Shown one piece after another: positions 1-8,580 of a stretch of 64,000 nt of DNA. This DNA is from Lujinxingiaceae bacterium (GTDB lineage: Bacteria > Myxococcota_A > Bradymonadia > Bradymonadales > Bradymonadaceae). The position numbers were made by a program, and so were the translations under genes. The notes under the pieces are model-generated. The model searched no databases. It was not told the DNA's origin and worked only from the letters and a program-made list of their open reading frames with translations. The DNA is taken from contig JACCWM010000201.1 in assembly GCA_013697635.1 (NCBI GenBank), forward strand, positions 1-64,000, in the 5' to 3' direction. Each line of letters opens with the position of its first letter. Positions within the stretch are counted from its first letter, which is position 1.

Positions 1-125
1 AAAGAGAAGCGCCGCGGTGGACTGTTCAAACCGGTGGAGGAGACCTCCGTCTCAACCACCTAAAATCAACCAAGGGGGTCAATTCTTCGTGTCGCAGAGG
101 GGTCAATTCTTGATGTCGTTTGACA
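1..125. mobile_element. Probable terminal end of an IS21-like insertion sequence, truncated by window edge
   Basis: Two near-identical 20-bp direct repeats, ggggtcaattcttcgtgtcg (75-94) and ggggtcaattcttgatgtcg (99-118), run into tgtcgtttgaca ending in CA at 125. Short tandem GGGTCAATT-type repeats next to a TGTCGTTTGACA tip are typical of IS21-family ends, which serve as transposase-binding sites. No istA or istB sequence can be recognised in the 70 bases before the repeats, so the body of the element, if present, lies to the left of the window. The target duplication cannot be checked. It could also be an isolated remnant. Confidence 0.45.
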
Positions 126-239
126 ACAGCGATCGAGTTGCGCTGCGACCTGTGCGTCGGAGAGGCGCGCGCGGCGCTTGCCACTTGAACATAATCGACC
201 TAAGCTGGCCCCGATAAACCACATTGGAGCCCAAACTTT

Positions 240-1949
240 ATGTTCAATTCGAAAAACACCCTCCGACAACGCGCGATGCAGGTGCTCGCGTGGTTCGTCT
301 TTGGTTTTTGCACCGTCTTTATCATCACAGGCTATCTGGTGGGCACCACGACGCCATCGGTGGCTCAGGATGTCGGAACCGACGCCGAGCTTGGCGCCGA
401 CGTCGTGGCTGCGCCGGGCGAAAAGCCTGCCGAGATCGCGCCGGTTGAAGAGCCGGCGGTCGAGGCCGAAGCGGTCGCCCAGGCCGAGGCCGAAGCCGAG
501 CCAACAGCGGCGCCGATCAGCCTTCGCACGATCAAGAGCGACCAGGGCTCGAGCGTGCTGAGCAAGTCGGTGAGCTTTTTGGGGATTTTTGCGCTGATCT
601 TTGTCGCCTGGCTGCTCTCCAACAACCGCAAGCGCATCAACTGGCGGCTCGTCGCCATTGGCGTGGGCTTGCAGTTGACCTTCGCGGTCTTCATCTTCTA
701 CGTGCCCGGCGGCCAGTTCGTCTTCGAGTTCGCCACCGCAGCGGTGCAAAAGCTGCTCGATTTCACCGGCGTGGGAAGCGCCTTTATCTTCCAGAGCTTT
801 GTGACCGGCCAGTGGGAGATAGGGCTGATCAACTTCGCTTTTGCCGTGCTGCCCACGATCATCTTCTTTAGCGCGCTGATGACGATCATGTACCACCTGG
901 GCATCATGCAAAAGATCGTGCACTTCTTTGCCTGGGGCATGCAAAAGACGATGAACATCTCCGGCGCCGAGAGCATGTCGGCTGCGGCCAACATCTTTGT
1001 GGGCCAGACCGAGGCGCCGCTGGTGATCAAGCCCTATGTCAACGAGATGACCGAGTCCGAGCTGATGGTCGTGATGACCGGCGGCTTTGCCACGGTCGCC
1101 GGCGGCGTGCTCGCCATCTACGTGGGCATGTTGCAGCCCATGTTCCCCGACATCGCCGGCCACCTGCTCGCTGCAAGCGTGATGAGCGCGCCGGCCGCCC
1201 TGGTCATCGCCAAGATCATGTTCCCCGAGATTGGCACGCCCGTGACCATGGGCCAGCTCAAGATGGAGTCGGAAAAAGAGGACGTCAACGTGCTCGACGC
1301 CGCCAGCCGCGGCGCCGCCGAAGGCCTCAAGTTGGCCCTCAACGTCGGCGCGATGCTGCTCGCCTTCATCGCGCTCGTGGCGCTCGTCAACTATATCCTG
1401 GGAATCCCCGGCCTCATCTACAACAAGGGCCTGCTCAGCACCCTGATCGAGCACTTCACGGCCAACGCGCTGGCGATCCCCGAGGGCTGCGCTGCTGCCG
1501 CCGACGAGGCCGTCACCGGCTGCATTCAGGCCATGCAGGGAGCAGCCGGCGCGCCGCAGAGCTGGATCGCGCCGATCATCACCATGCAGGACATCTTCGG
1601 CATCGTGTTTTGGCCCTTTGCCTGGATCATGGGCGTTCCCACCGAAGACTGCTACCTGATCGGGCGCCTTCTCGGCGAGAAGATGGTGATCAACGAGCTC
1701 GTTGCCTATTCGAGCTTGCAGGGATTGCTCTCCGACCCCAACGTCGTGCTCCAAGATCGCTCCGTGATCATCGCCACCTACGCGCTTTGCGGCTTTGCCA
1801 ACTTCGGCTCGATCGGCATCCAGCTCGGCGGCATCGGCGGCATCGCCCCCAGCCGCAAACAAGACCTCGCCCGCATCGCGCTCAAGGCCATGATCGGCGG
1901 CACGTTGGCCGCCTTCATGACCGCGACCATCGCCGGCATCCTCGTTTAG
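240..1949 (+). CDS. CNT-family (NupC-type) concentrative nucleoside transporter with N-terminal extension
   Basis: Inner-membrane cation-coupled nucleoside importer of 569 residues. The canonical core begins near residue 105 (GIFALIFVAWLL). It holds the gate and substrate region with the family signature GQTEAPL near residue 254 and the C-terminal transport domain with FGIVFWPFAWIMGVP and CGFANFGSIGIQ. Ahead of the core sits an unusual extension: a hydrophobic helix (about 13-33) followed by an Ala/Glu/Pro-rich acidic linker (about 45-95). A second insertion with several alanines and two cysteines lies around residues 410-435. It is the first gene of a nucleoside salvage operon with purine nucleoside phosphorylase 30 bases downstream, then cytidine deaminase, so imported nucleosides feed directly into both enzymes. 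GGAG lies upstream of the ATG at a long spacing, so the start is moderately sure. Confidence 0.9.
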   Translation: MFNSKNTLRQRAMQVLAWFVFGFCTVFIITGYLVGTTTPSVAQDVGTDAELGADVVAAPGEKPAEIAPVEEPAVEAEAVAQAEAEAEPTAAPISLRTIKSDQGSSVLSKSVSFLGIFALIFVAWLLSNNRKRINWRLVAIGVGLQLTFAVFIFYVPGGQFVFEFATAAVQKLLDFTGVGSAFIFQSFVTGQWEIGLINFAFAVLPTIIFFSALMTIMYHLGIMQKIVHFFAWGMQKTMNISGAESMSAAANIFVGQTEAPLVIKPYVNEMTESELMVVMTGGFATVAGGVLAIYVGMLQPMFPDIAGHLLAASVMSAPAALVIAKIMFPEIGTPVTMGQLKMESEKEDVNVLDAASRGAAEGLKLALNVGAMLLAFIALVALVNYILGIPGLIYNKGLLSTLIEHFTANALAIPEGCAAAADEAVTGCIQAMQGAAGAPQSWIAPIITMQDIFGIVFWPFAWIMGVPTEDCYLIGRLLGEKMVINELVAYSSLQGLLSDPNVVLQDRSVIIATYALCGFANFGSIGIQLGGIGGIAPSRKQDLARIALKAMIGGTLAAFMTATIAGILV

Positions 1950-1979
1950 AAAACGCCCATTTGATTGCAGGATAAAGAC

Positions 1980-2825
1980 GTGACTCAATTGCAGACCAAA
2001 GAATCGCTTTACGACCGCGCCCGCACCACCGCCGAGCTGCTCAAGAGCCGCATCAAGGAGCAGCCTAAGGTTGCCCTGATCTTGGGCAGCGGCCTGGGCG
2101 CCCTGGGTGACACACTCGAGGAGCGCATCGCCATTGATTACTCCGAGATCCCGGGCTTTCCCGTCTCCAAGGTCGAGGGCCACGCCGGCCAGTTGGCCTT
2201 TGGCCGCCTGGGCGGCGTGCCGGTGGCCGTGATGCAGGGCCGCGTGCACTACTACGAGGGCTGGGAGATGGAGGACGTCACCTTCCCCATCCGCGTCTTC
2301 GCCCTGCTCGGAATCAAAGACCTGGTCGTCACAAACTCGGCCGGCGGCATCAACGCCGATTACGTGCCCGGCGACCTGATGATCATAAGCGATCACCTCA
2401 ACCTCACCGGCGTCAACGTGCTGCGCGGCGACAACGACGAGCGCTTTGGCACCCGTTTCCCCGACATGAGCGACGCCTATACGACCGAGCTTCGCCAGCT
2501 CGCCCGCAAGGCCGCCGCCGATCTCGGCGTCGACGTCAAAGAGGGCGTCTATGCCGGCGTCGCCGGCCCAAGCTACGAGACGCCCGCCGAGGTGCGCATG
2601 ATCGGCAAGCTCGGCGGCGACGTCGTCGGCATGTCGACCGTGCCCGAGGTGATCGTCGCCAGCCACTGCAACATGCGCGTCGTCGGCATCAGCTGCATCA
2701 CCAACCTGGCCGCCGGCCTCAGCGCGCACAAGCTCACCCACGAAGAGGTCAAGATCACGGCCAACCAGGTCCGCGCGACCTTTGGCGCCCTGGTCCAAAA
2801 ACTCGTCGAATCGATCGGCCGCTAG
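1980..2825 (+). CDS. punA: Purine nucleoside phosphorylase (trimeric, PunA type)
   Basis: Cytosolic enzyme that cleaves purine ribonucleosides and deoxyribonucleosides with phosphate, giving base and (deoxy)ribose 1-phosphate. The 281-residue protein has the phosphate loop LGSGLGAL (about 35-42), GHAGQL, MQGRVHYYEGW and NSAGGI. The base-binding residues of the low-molecular-mass trimeric family are kept: Glu in GPSYETPAE and Asn in ITNLAAG. Together they predict preference for inosine and guanosine. The start chosen is GTG 1980, because AGGA (1969-1972) sits at proper distance. A TTG at 1965 in the same frame would add five residues but overlaps that ribosome site. It is second in the salvage operon, between transporter and cytidine deaminase. 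Confidence 0.95.
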   Translation: MTQLQTKESLYDRARTTAELLKSRIKEQPKVALILGSGLGALGDTLEERIAIDYSEIPGFPVSKVEGHAGQLAFGRLGGVPVAVMQGRVHYYEGWEMEDVTFPIRVFALLGIKDLVVTNSAGGINADYVPGDLMIISDHLNLTGVNVLRGDNDERFGTRFPDMSDAYTTELRQLARKAAADLGVDVKEGVYAGVAGPSYETPAEVRMIGKLGGDVVGMSTVPEVIVASHCNMRVVGISCITNLAAGLSAHKLTHEEVKITANQVRATFGALVQKLVESIGR

Positions 2826-2845
2826 ACCACCAGGTAAGGGGAGAT

Positions 2846-3274
2846 ATGGCAGACCACAAAGACATCGACGAACAGAGCTGGCAAGCCCTCGCCAGCGCCG
2901 CGATCACCGTGCGCGAGCGCGCCTATGCACCCTATTCGGCCTTTGCCGTTGGCGCCGCCATCCTCACCACCGACGGGCGCATCTTCACCGGCTGCAATGT
3001 CGAAAACGCCACCTACGGCGCCACCTCTTGCGCCGAGCGCACCGCCATTGGCAGCGCTGTAGCCGCCGGCGCCCGCGAGTTCAGCGCGCTTTGCGTGATC
3101 ACCGACGTCGAGCACCCCTCGGCGCCGTGCGGGATCTGCCGCCAGGTGATCGCCGAGTTCTGCGATGACCTGCCGATCATGATGATCAACCCCGCCGGCG
3201 CGCGCGCCTTCACCACGCTCGACGAGCTCTTGCCGCTTCGCTTCTCGGGGCGCGACTTCAAGTTTTCGAGATAG
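2846..3274 (+). CDS. cdd: Cytidine deaminase (homotetrameric type)
   Basis: Zinc enzyme converting cytidine and deoxycytidine to the uridine forms. The 142-residue length fits the small tetrameric class. The zinc site is visible: CNVENATYG, then CAERTAI (Cys ligand plus catalytic Glu), then PCGICRQV (two Cys ligands). An aggggaga ribosome site precedes the ATG. It closes the salvage operon started by the CNT transporter, 20 bases after the phosphorylase. Its last 17 bases overlap the end of convergent purN, so transcripts of the two strands are complementary over that stretch. Confidence 0.95.
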   Translation: MADHKDIDEQSWQALASAAITVRERAYAPYSAFAVGAAILTTDGRIFTGCNVENATYGATSCAERTAIGSAVAAGAREFSALCVITDVEHPSAPCGICRQVIAEFCDDLPIMMINPAGARAFTTLDELLPLRFSGRDFKFSR

Positions 3275-3893
3275 ACAAACCCAGCGCCAGATTGATCCCG
3301 ATTGGATACAGCCGGTGCTCCTGCACCTGTATGCGCGCGTGCAGGCTTCGCGCCGTATCATCGGACTCCACGGCGACGGCCGCCTGCGCGATGATCGGCC
3401 CGGCGTCCATCGCGGCGGTGACCACGTGCACCGTGCACCCCGAGATCTTGACGCCCGCGGCCAGGGCCTGCTCTACGGCGCGAAGGCCGCCAAAGGATGG
3501 CAGCAGGCTGGGGTGGATATTGAGGATGCGGCCCTCGTAGGCGTCGAGCAAGACGTCGGTGCAAAGGCGCATCCAGCCGGCCATGATCACCCAGTCGATC
3601 GCGTGCTTGCTGAGCAGTTGCACGATGCAGGCATCAAAGGCCTGACGTGATTTGTAGGCGCGGTGATCGACGAAAACACTGGGGACGGCGCGCTCGCTTG
3701 CGCGCGCGACGACGCCGGCATCCAAGACGTTGTGGATCACGCAGCAAATGCGCGCGTTGAGCTCGCCGCGCTCGATCGCGTCGCTGATCGCGGCAAAATT
3801 GCTGCCGCTGCCCGAGGCCAGCACGCAGAGCCTGGCCGGTGGGCCGGCGACCGGTGGGGATTGCTTCGGTGACAAGATGGCAGGCAGGTTCAT
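3258..3893 (-). CDS. purN: Phosphoribosylglycinamide formyltransferase 1
   Basis: Transfers the formyl group of 10-formyltetrahydrofolate to GAR in de novo purine synthesis. The 211-residue protein shows the N-terminal GSGSNF phosphate-binding loop, the catalytic core NIHPSLLPSF (Asn and His) and the catalytic Asp in DAGPIIAQ, with GCTVHVV before it. The length is normal for PurN. It lies 46 bases downstream of a Ser/Thr kinase on the same strand and converges on cdd, overlapping it by 17 bases. No other pur genes are in the window. The ribosome site before ATG 3893 is weak, but the reading frame and motifs leave little doubt. Confidence 0.95.
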   Translation of the reverse strand: MNLPAILSPKQSPPVAGPPARLCVLASGSGSNFAAISDAIERGELNARICCVIHNVLDAGVVARASERAVPSVFVDHRAYKSRQAFDACIVQLLSKHAIDWVIMAGWMRLCTDVLLDAYEGRILNIHPSLLPSFGGLRAVEQALAAGVKISGCTVHVVTAAMDAGPIIAQAAVAVESDDTARSLHARIQVQEHRLYPIGINLALGLSISKT

Positions 3894-3939
3894 GGTGTCG
3901 CTTGGATGGATTCGAAGAGGACTCGATGACGGGCCACGC

Positions 3940-5121
3940 TCAGACCGGTTGGCCCATCACCCACATCGAATACAAAGTGTAAATGATAATCACTACCAGA
4001 AGCATCAAGACAAGGCTGAGCGCGGCGACGATCGAAAAGGGCGCGATCACCGGCTCCTTGAAGACGCGGCGAATCAGCTCAGGCTCGCTCGCCCGCTCGT
4101 CTTCGTCGTCAAAGGCCAGGCTCGCCTCGGAGACGATCAGCGGCTCCTCGTCGAAGAAGAGCGGGCCCGCTACCGAGGGACGGTAAGGGCTTTGGTCGGG
4201 GAAGCGCTTGCGCAAGCCGCGGCCCATCAGCTCGAGGCGGTCGCGAACAAGGCGCGCGTCGGCCGGGCGGCGCTTGGGATCTTTTTCAAGCAGCTCGCTG
4301 GCAAGCTCGATCAGCTCTTCGGGCACGGTTGAGCCGACGAGCTGCTTGAGGCTGGGAAGGGCGAGCGTCTTGTGGGCGCGCATCAACTCCAGATCGTTGG
4401 CGGCCTTGAAGGGCGGATTGCCGCTGAGCGCCGTAAAGAGCAGCACGCCCATGCTGTAGAGATCGCTTCTTGGACCGGGCAGCTCGCCATCGACGAGCTC
4501 GGGCGCGATGATCCCCGGTGTGCCGGCCACCTGGCCGCCCAACGTGAGGTTGCCATCGCGCGAGAGCAGCTTGGCCACGCCAAAATCGAGCAGCTTGATC
4601 TGCAGCCGGCCGTCGCGCATGCGCACGAGCATGATGTTGTCGAACTTCAAATCGCGGTGGATGATCCCGCGCGCATGGGTCTCGATCAGGGCGTTGCTCG
4701 TCTGGGCGAAGACGTCGACAATCTCGCTCAAGGTGAGCTGGGTGTGCTTCAAGGCCTCGCGAAAGGTCATCCCCTCGACAAACTCCATGACCAGATAGGT
4801 CAGCCCGCTCGGATCTTGGCCCGAGTCGATCAGCGCCACGATGTTGGGATGGGTCAGCGAGGCGACCAGCTCGACCTCGAGCGAGAAGCGCTTGATCAGG
4901 GCCGGATCGCTGGTCAGCGTGGGCTTGAGCAGCTTGACGGCGACGCGGCGGCTCACGTTGAGCTGGGTCGCCTCGAAGATGATCCCCATGCCCCCGGCAT
5001 TGAGCACGCGCTCGAGCCGGTAGCGCTCATCGAGCACCCGCCCGATCAGGGTCTGGGGCGCATCGATGGGCTTTGTTGGCCGCCTCTTGCGGGGCGCCAT
5101 CGCGTTGGGTTGGGTCACCAT
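3940..5121 (-). CDS. Ser/Thr protein kinase with one C-terminal membrane helix
   Basis: Eukaryote-like (Hanks type) kinase of 393 residues. After a basic, Pro-rich lead comes the kinase domain with RVLNAGGMGIIFEA (glycine loop), AVKLLKP (ATP lysine), HRDLKFDNIML (catalytic loop), LDFGVAK (metal-binding DFG) and APELVDGE. A linker is followed by a single hydrophobic helix near the C-terminus (IVAALSLVLMLLVVIIIY) and about ten residues. The kinase is therefore membrane-tethered facing the cytoplasm, without a recognisable extracellular sensor. An upstream in-frame ATG at 5181 would add 20 residues; I prefer the ATG at 5121 because the extra stretch has no homologous look, but neither has a strong ribosome site. 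The substrate is unknown. Confidence 0.9.
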   Translation of the reverse strand: MVTQPNAMAPRKRRPTKPIDAPQTLIGRVLDERYRLERVLNAGGMGIIFEATQLNVSRRVAVKLLKPTLTSDPALIKRFSLEVELVASLTHPNIVALIDSGQDPSGLTYLVMEFVEGMTFREALKHTQLTLSEIVDVFAQTSNALIETHARGIIHRDLKFDNIMLVRMRDGRLQIKLLDFGVAKLLSRDGNLTLGGQVAGTPGIIAPELVDGELPGPRSDLYSMGVLLFTALSGNPPFKAANDLELMRAHKTLALPSLKQLVGSTVPEELIELASELLEKDPKRRPADARLVRDRLELMGRGLRKRFPDQSPYRPSVAGPLFFDEEPLIVSEASLAFDDEDERASEPELIRRVFKEPVIAPFSIVAALSLVLMLLVVIIIYTLYSMWVMGQPV

Positions 5122-5241
5122 CGTGCAAACTCGCGTCTGCCTGCCAAGGCCAGGTAGCAATGCAATCTGGTCTAAGAGCACTACACGATCTCATCGGCGA
5201 ACGCGAGTTGCAGTTAAGTAAAACTCAAGGCCCAAGGCCGC

Positions 5242-6462
5242 TCAAGTCGAGGCGGCGTGCCGCTCGTTGCCGCGAAGGATCGCCGCCGCGCCCGTCGACG
5301 AGGGCATCTGCTCGGCCGGCACCAGCACGACCTGGCCGCCGCGCAAGAACACCTGCTCGGCCAGCTCGTCGAGCAGCTCGATCACTTCGAGCGAGGGATC
5401 GTGCGCGCTCTCGGAGTGGATCTCGATGCGAGCGCTCTCCCAATCGACCCGGCCCCAGATGCTGCGCCCCTCATCGATCATCAGCAGATGAACGCGCCCC
5501 TCGAGCACCAGACGCGCGATGTTGGCCAGATCCATCTCCGCGCTGCCGTTGCCATAGCTGCGCTCCCAGAGCGCCAGCGCCCGCTCGATCTTCTTGCGGC
5601 TCTCGCGCTCGACGATCGGCCAGGCGGCCTCATGGATTGTCGCCTCGTTGAGGTATTGCACGCTGCCCTCGATGCCCCGCTCGGCCAGATGCGCCACCCG
5701 CGTCACAGCGCGGTAGATCGGGTGCAGATAATCGACGGCCGCGAGCACCAACACGCCCTGCTTGCCCTTGAGGTAGTCGTAGATGCCCGCGTCAACCAGG
5801 CTGAAGTACTCACGAATCCAGACCTTTTGCGACTCCTTGCCGCCGCCGTGATAGACCGGCGAGGCGGGGTTGTTGTGGGCCTGGCCGCGCGCGTCGGGCC
5901 GGCCCATGCGATCTTTGCTGCGAAAGTTCACGTCGCTGTGGCCCGTGCCCTCGAGATCGAACTTGAGCGCGTCTTGCAGATCTTTGGGCACGTTGTCCAG
6001 ATCGACCGCCTTGAGCCCGGCCGCCGTGCCCTCCCAAAAGTTCACCTCGTTTTGGCCGATCGCCAGCACCCAGTATTGCTGGGCCGTGGCAAGCTGGCGA
6101 AGCATCTCGCGGGTGTGAAAATTCTCGCCCACAACCACGCGCGCCTCGTGCGCCGCCGGCAAACGGTAGATGCGCTCAAAGCCCGGCGCCGCAAACACCG
6201 CCAAGCCCTGGCTCATCGAGGTCCAAAACGCCGCATCCTCGACCAGATCGCGCAGCCGCTCGAGCATCGGCGCATAGCTCGCCGGTTCATAGCGCTCGCC
6301 ATCCTTGAGCAGCGCGGCGGCCTCGTCGACCAGCGCCCGAAACTGCAGTCGCGTGGCCTTCTTCGTCAACTCCTGGCGCTCAATCGGCATGAATATCGAA
6401 ACCGCCGGCTGGCTCTCCTGCTCGATGAGCTCGCGAAGCTCCTCTTGTCCGAACGAATCCAT
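5242..6462 (-). CDS. baeRF family (bacterial archaeo-eukaryotic release factor-like) protein
   Basis: A 406-residue cytosolic protein that looks like the baeRF family 3 group, distant relatives of eRF1 and Pelota. Visible traits are the N-terminal VSIFMPIERQ segment, the stretch around RLPAAHEARVVVGENFHTR, a central conserved block GQAHNNPASPVYHGGGKES, and a C-terminal region with VHLLMIDEGRSIWGRVD and GGQVVLVPAEQMP. baeRF proteins are proposed to act in ribosome rescue or stress responses; the reaction is not established. It is first of a minus-strand run (baeRF, kinase, purN). The ATG is preceded by aaggag in the sense strand at good distance. Confidence 0.75.
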   Translation of the reverse strand: MDSFGQEELRELIEQESQPAVSIFMPIERQELTKKATRLQFRALVDEAAALLKDGERYEPASYAPMLERLRDLVEDAAFWTSMSQGLAVFAAPGFERIYRLPAAHEARVVVGENFHTREMLRQLATAQQYWVLAIGQNEVNFWEGTAAGLKAVDLDNVPKDLQDALKFDLEGTGHSDVNFRSKDRMGRPDARGQAHNNPASPVYHGGGKESQKVWIREYFSLVDAGIYDYLKGKQGVLVLAAVDYLHPIYRAVTRVAHLAERGIEGSVQYLNEATIHEAAWPIVERESRKKIERALALWERSYGNGSAEMDLANIARLVLEGRVHLLMIDEGRSIWGRVDWESARIEIHSESAHDPSLEVIELLDELAEQVFLRGGQVVLVPAEQMPSSTGAAAILRGNERHAAST

Positions 6463-6683
6463 AAAACTCCTTAACTGATGGGTTCAGCGAAACGCTGTCA
6501 GCCTCTCGCGTCTGGCGTTTTGAGTAATAAGGACGCCGAGCGCGGCGACAAGCGCGTGCCGTGACACTATCGGCAGAGCGCGCCGGGGCTGCATCCGATC
6601 GCGTGAACCGATCGGCGCACCATGGCGATACCTTTGCTGGATCCGGATACCGCCTCAGCGCTCTGTGCCGGCGCTACTATTCG

Positions 6684-6728
6684 GACCGGATACTGCACCG
6701 GCGAGGCGCGCCGGTGCAGTATCCGGTC
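6684..6728. repeat. Perfect 20-bp hairpin within the repeat block
   Basis: The arm starting gaccggatactgcaccggcg (6684-6703) is matched by its exact reverse complement at 6709-6728, leaving only the loop aggcg. It is not followed by a T tract on either strand, so it is not a normal terminator. It sits at the junction of the two 80-bp direct repeats, which suggests it is a part of the mobile or repetitive element. Confidence 0.8.
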
Positions 6729-6890
6729 GCGTGAGCCCGTCGGCGCACCGTTGCGATACCCTTTTGGGATCCGGATACCGCGTCGGCGCGCTCTGCGCTC
6801 TGCCGATGTACTCTCGGGGATTTTTTAGGCGCTGAGCGCGAAAGCGCTGAACGCGAACGGCGCGAAACGCGAACGGCGCGAAACGCGAAT

Positions 6891-7145
6891 CGCAAAACGC
6901 GAATCGCTAAAGATGCCGCGAAACTGCGCGAATGCGCGAAGAGAAAGTCTATCCCCGAGAGGGACCACACCCTTTTGATGAGCCCGCATCGGCTGTGCTC
7001 TTAGAGACACCCGGTGGACGATCGGATGGCAGCTCCTCGCATTTGCACCATGCTCAGACCCGCAGCCAGCCAGGGGGGCTCAAGATGTTCTTTTCTTCGC
7101 GTATTCGCGCAGTTTCGCGGCATCTTTAGCGATTCGCGTTTTGCG
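6891..7145. repeat. Perfect 43-bp inverted repeat with 169-bp spacer
   Basis: Bases 6891-6933 and 7103-7145 are exact reverse complements. Imperfect similarity extends on both sides (into the GCGAA-rich tandem units on the outside and about 15 bp inward). The spacer (6934-7102) has no convincing ORF. The arms are built from CGCGAA/TTCGCG words. Confidence 0.85.
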
Positions 7146-7225
7146 GTTCGCGTTTCGTGCTGTTCGCGCTCAGCGCCTTCGTGCTCAGCGCCTTCGTGCT
7201 CAGCGCCTTCGATAGCGGTCGAGTA

Positions 7226-8473
7226 CTACGGCATAGGCCCGCGGTCGAGCGGCGTCTCGAAGTAGAGCGACTGGCTGGGGAAGGCAAATGAGGTGCCGGC
7301 CGCCTCGACGATGCCCATGACCTTCAAATAGACGTCCTGGCGCGTGTCGAACCACTGCTTCCACTCGGTGGTGGTGGCAAAGGCGTGGATGAGGATGTCG
7401 AGCGAGGAGTCGCCAAAGCCGGTGAAGTTGACCATGAAGAAGCTCTGGTCGATGCCTTCGTGCTCGGAGAGCATCTGCCGGATATTGGTGATCACCTCGG
7501 TCATCTGGGCCTCGCTGGTGCTGTAGACCAGGCCGATCGTGGACTTGATGTGGCGAACCGGGATCTTCGAGAGGTTTTCGACCGGGGCCGTGGCGATGTC
7601 AGCGTTGGGTACGGTGATGATCGTGCGGGCAAAGGTGCGGATCTTGGTCGAGCGCAGGCCGATCTCCTCGACCGTGCCCTCGCCGTGGGTGCTCTTGACG
7701 AGATCGCCGACCTTGAAGGGGCGATCGGTCAAGATCATCACCGAGCCAAACCAGTTCGACAGCGTCGACTGGGCGGCCAGCGCAAAGGCCAGGCCGCCGA
7801 TGCCCAGACCGGCCACCAGACTCGTGACGTCGTAGCCCCACTGCTGGATGATCATGATCAGCGTGATCACCACGAGCACCACGCGCAAGACGCGCTTGAC
7901 CAGGGGCACGAGGTGGTCGTCGAGCTCGGTCTCGGTCTTCTCGGCCATCACCTGGAGGATGCTGGCCATCGCGTCGACGATGTTGAAGACCATCCAGGCG
8001 GCGAAGACCGTGCCCACCGTCTTGAGGATGAGCACCGTGGCGCCCTGGATGCCCGCGGGCAGCTCCAAGAGCAGCACGGCGAAGTACAGCGCGATCATGT
8101 TCACCAGCCAGCCCAGTGGCTTTCGCACGGCCGCGAGCAGCTGGTCGTCGGCGTCGGTCTTCGTCTTGGAGACGATCAGGTGCACCGGCGTCAGGAGCTT
8201 GTTGAGCAGGTGGGTGCGTAAAAAGATCCCGAGCAAGAGGATCGCGCAGGCCGCCCCGATGCGCCAAAGCGGGATTTCGAAGAAGTTGAGCGTGAGCACC
8301 TCGTCGATGAACTGCTCATAGCCCGGCAGTGGACCCTCATTTGACGCGGAACCCTCAGCCGTCGCCACCGCCGCCGCCGCGCCTTCCTCGCCTTGAGCCC
8401 ACGCCCTCGCGCTCGCCAGCCCAACCCAAAGGCCGCACAGCAACTTCGCCGCCCATCTCGTGCTTGTGTTCAT
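7226..8473 (-). CDS. MscS-family mechanosensitive ion channel
   Basis: Small-conductance channel relative of 415 residues acting in the inner membrane during osmotic downshock. It starts with a probable signal peptide ending near AWAQ (about 26), a charged linker and four or five membrane helices. The pore-lining helix carries the family hallmark GLGIGGLAFALAAQ (about 217-230), followed by NWFGSV and RPFKVGDLV of the beta domain and a C-terminal alpha/beta domain. ATG 8473 is chosen because it gives a clean signal peptide. An open frame extends upstream to 8752, but that would translate the tRNA-Leu gene and its terminator, so it is rejected. It lies downstream of tRNA-Leu on the same strand, isolated from it by a strong terminator. 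Confidence 0.9.
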   Translation of the reverse strand: MNTSTRWAAKLLCGLWVGLASARAWAQGEEGAAAAVATAEGSASNEGPLPGYEQFIDEVLTLNFFEIPLWRIGAACAILLLGIFLRTHLLNKLLTPVHLIVSKTKTDADDQLLAAVRKPLGWLVNMIALYFAVLLLELPAGIQGATVLILKTVGTVFAAWMVFNIVDAMASILQVMAEKTETELDDHLVPLVKRVLRVVLVVITLIMIIQQWGYDVTSLVAGLGIGGLAFALAAQSTLSNWFGSVMILTDRPFKVGDLVKSTHGEGTVEEIGLRSTKIRTFARTIITVPNADIATAPVENLSKIPVRHIKSTIGLVYSTSEAQMTEVITNIRQMLSEHEGIDQSFFMVNFTGFGDSSLDILIHAFATTTEWKQWFDTRQDVYLKVMGIVEAAGTSFAFPSQSLYFETPLDRGPMP

Positions 8474-8580
8474 CGTGTCAGCATCCGCAAGACCAGTAAG
8501 CCGGTAAAAGACCACGCCAAAGCCCGTATAGTGGGATAAATACGCCGTTCGGGCAAGTAGGGTTGGTCGCAGCGCCCGGT

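Larger units (their letters stand above)
6463..7225. repeat. Gene-free repeat block: direct repeats, perfect hairpin and long inverted repeat
   Basis: No plausible gene lies in these 763 bases. The block contains two imperfect direct copies of about 80 bp (from 6591 and from 6719). Between them is a perfect 20-bp hairpin (6684-6703 / 6709-6728, 5-base loop). A perfect 43-bp inverted repeat follows (6891-6933 / 7103-7145), with similarity continuing outward. Tandem units flank it: acgcgaacggcgcgaa twice from 6851, and a 15-bp unit ttcgtgctcagcgcc three times (7163-7207). A loose terminal inverted match (cggcagagcgcgcc near 6570 against its complement near 6785-6807) bounds the first part. This looks like one or more REP- or MITE-like elements. 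Confidence 0.75.

Noticed and set aside
17-217. 66-codon frame at the left edge
   Set aside because: It runs through the IS-like repeats with no ribosome site or domain.
66-2798. 910-codon open frame on the minus strand opposite the nucleoside operon
   Set aside because: It is the antisense shadow of the high-GC transporter and phosphorylase genes, with His/Asp/Gly-rich low-complexity composition and no domain.
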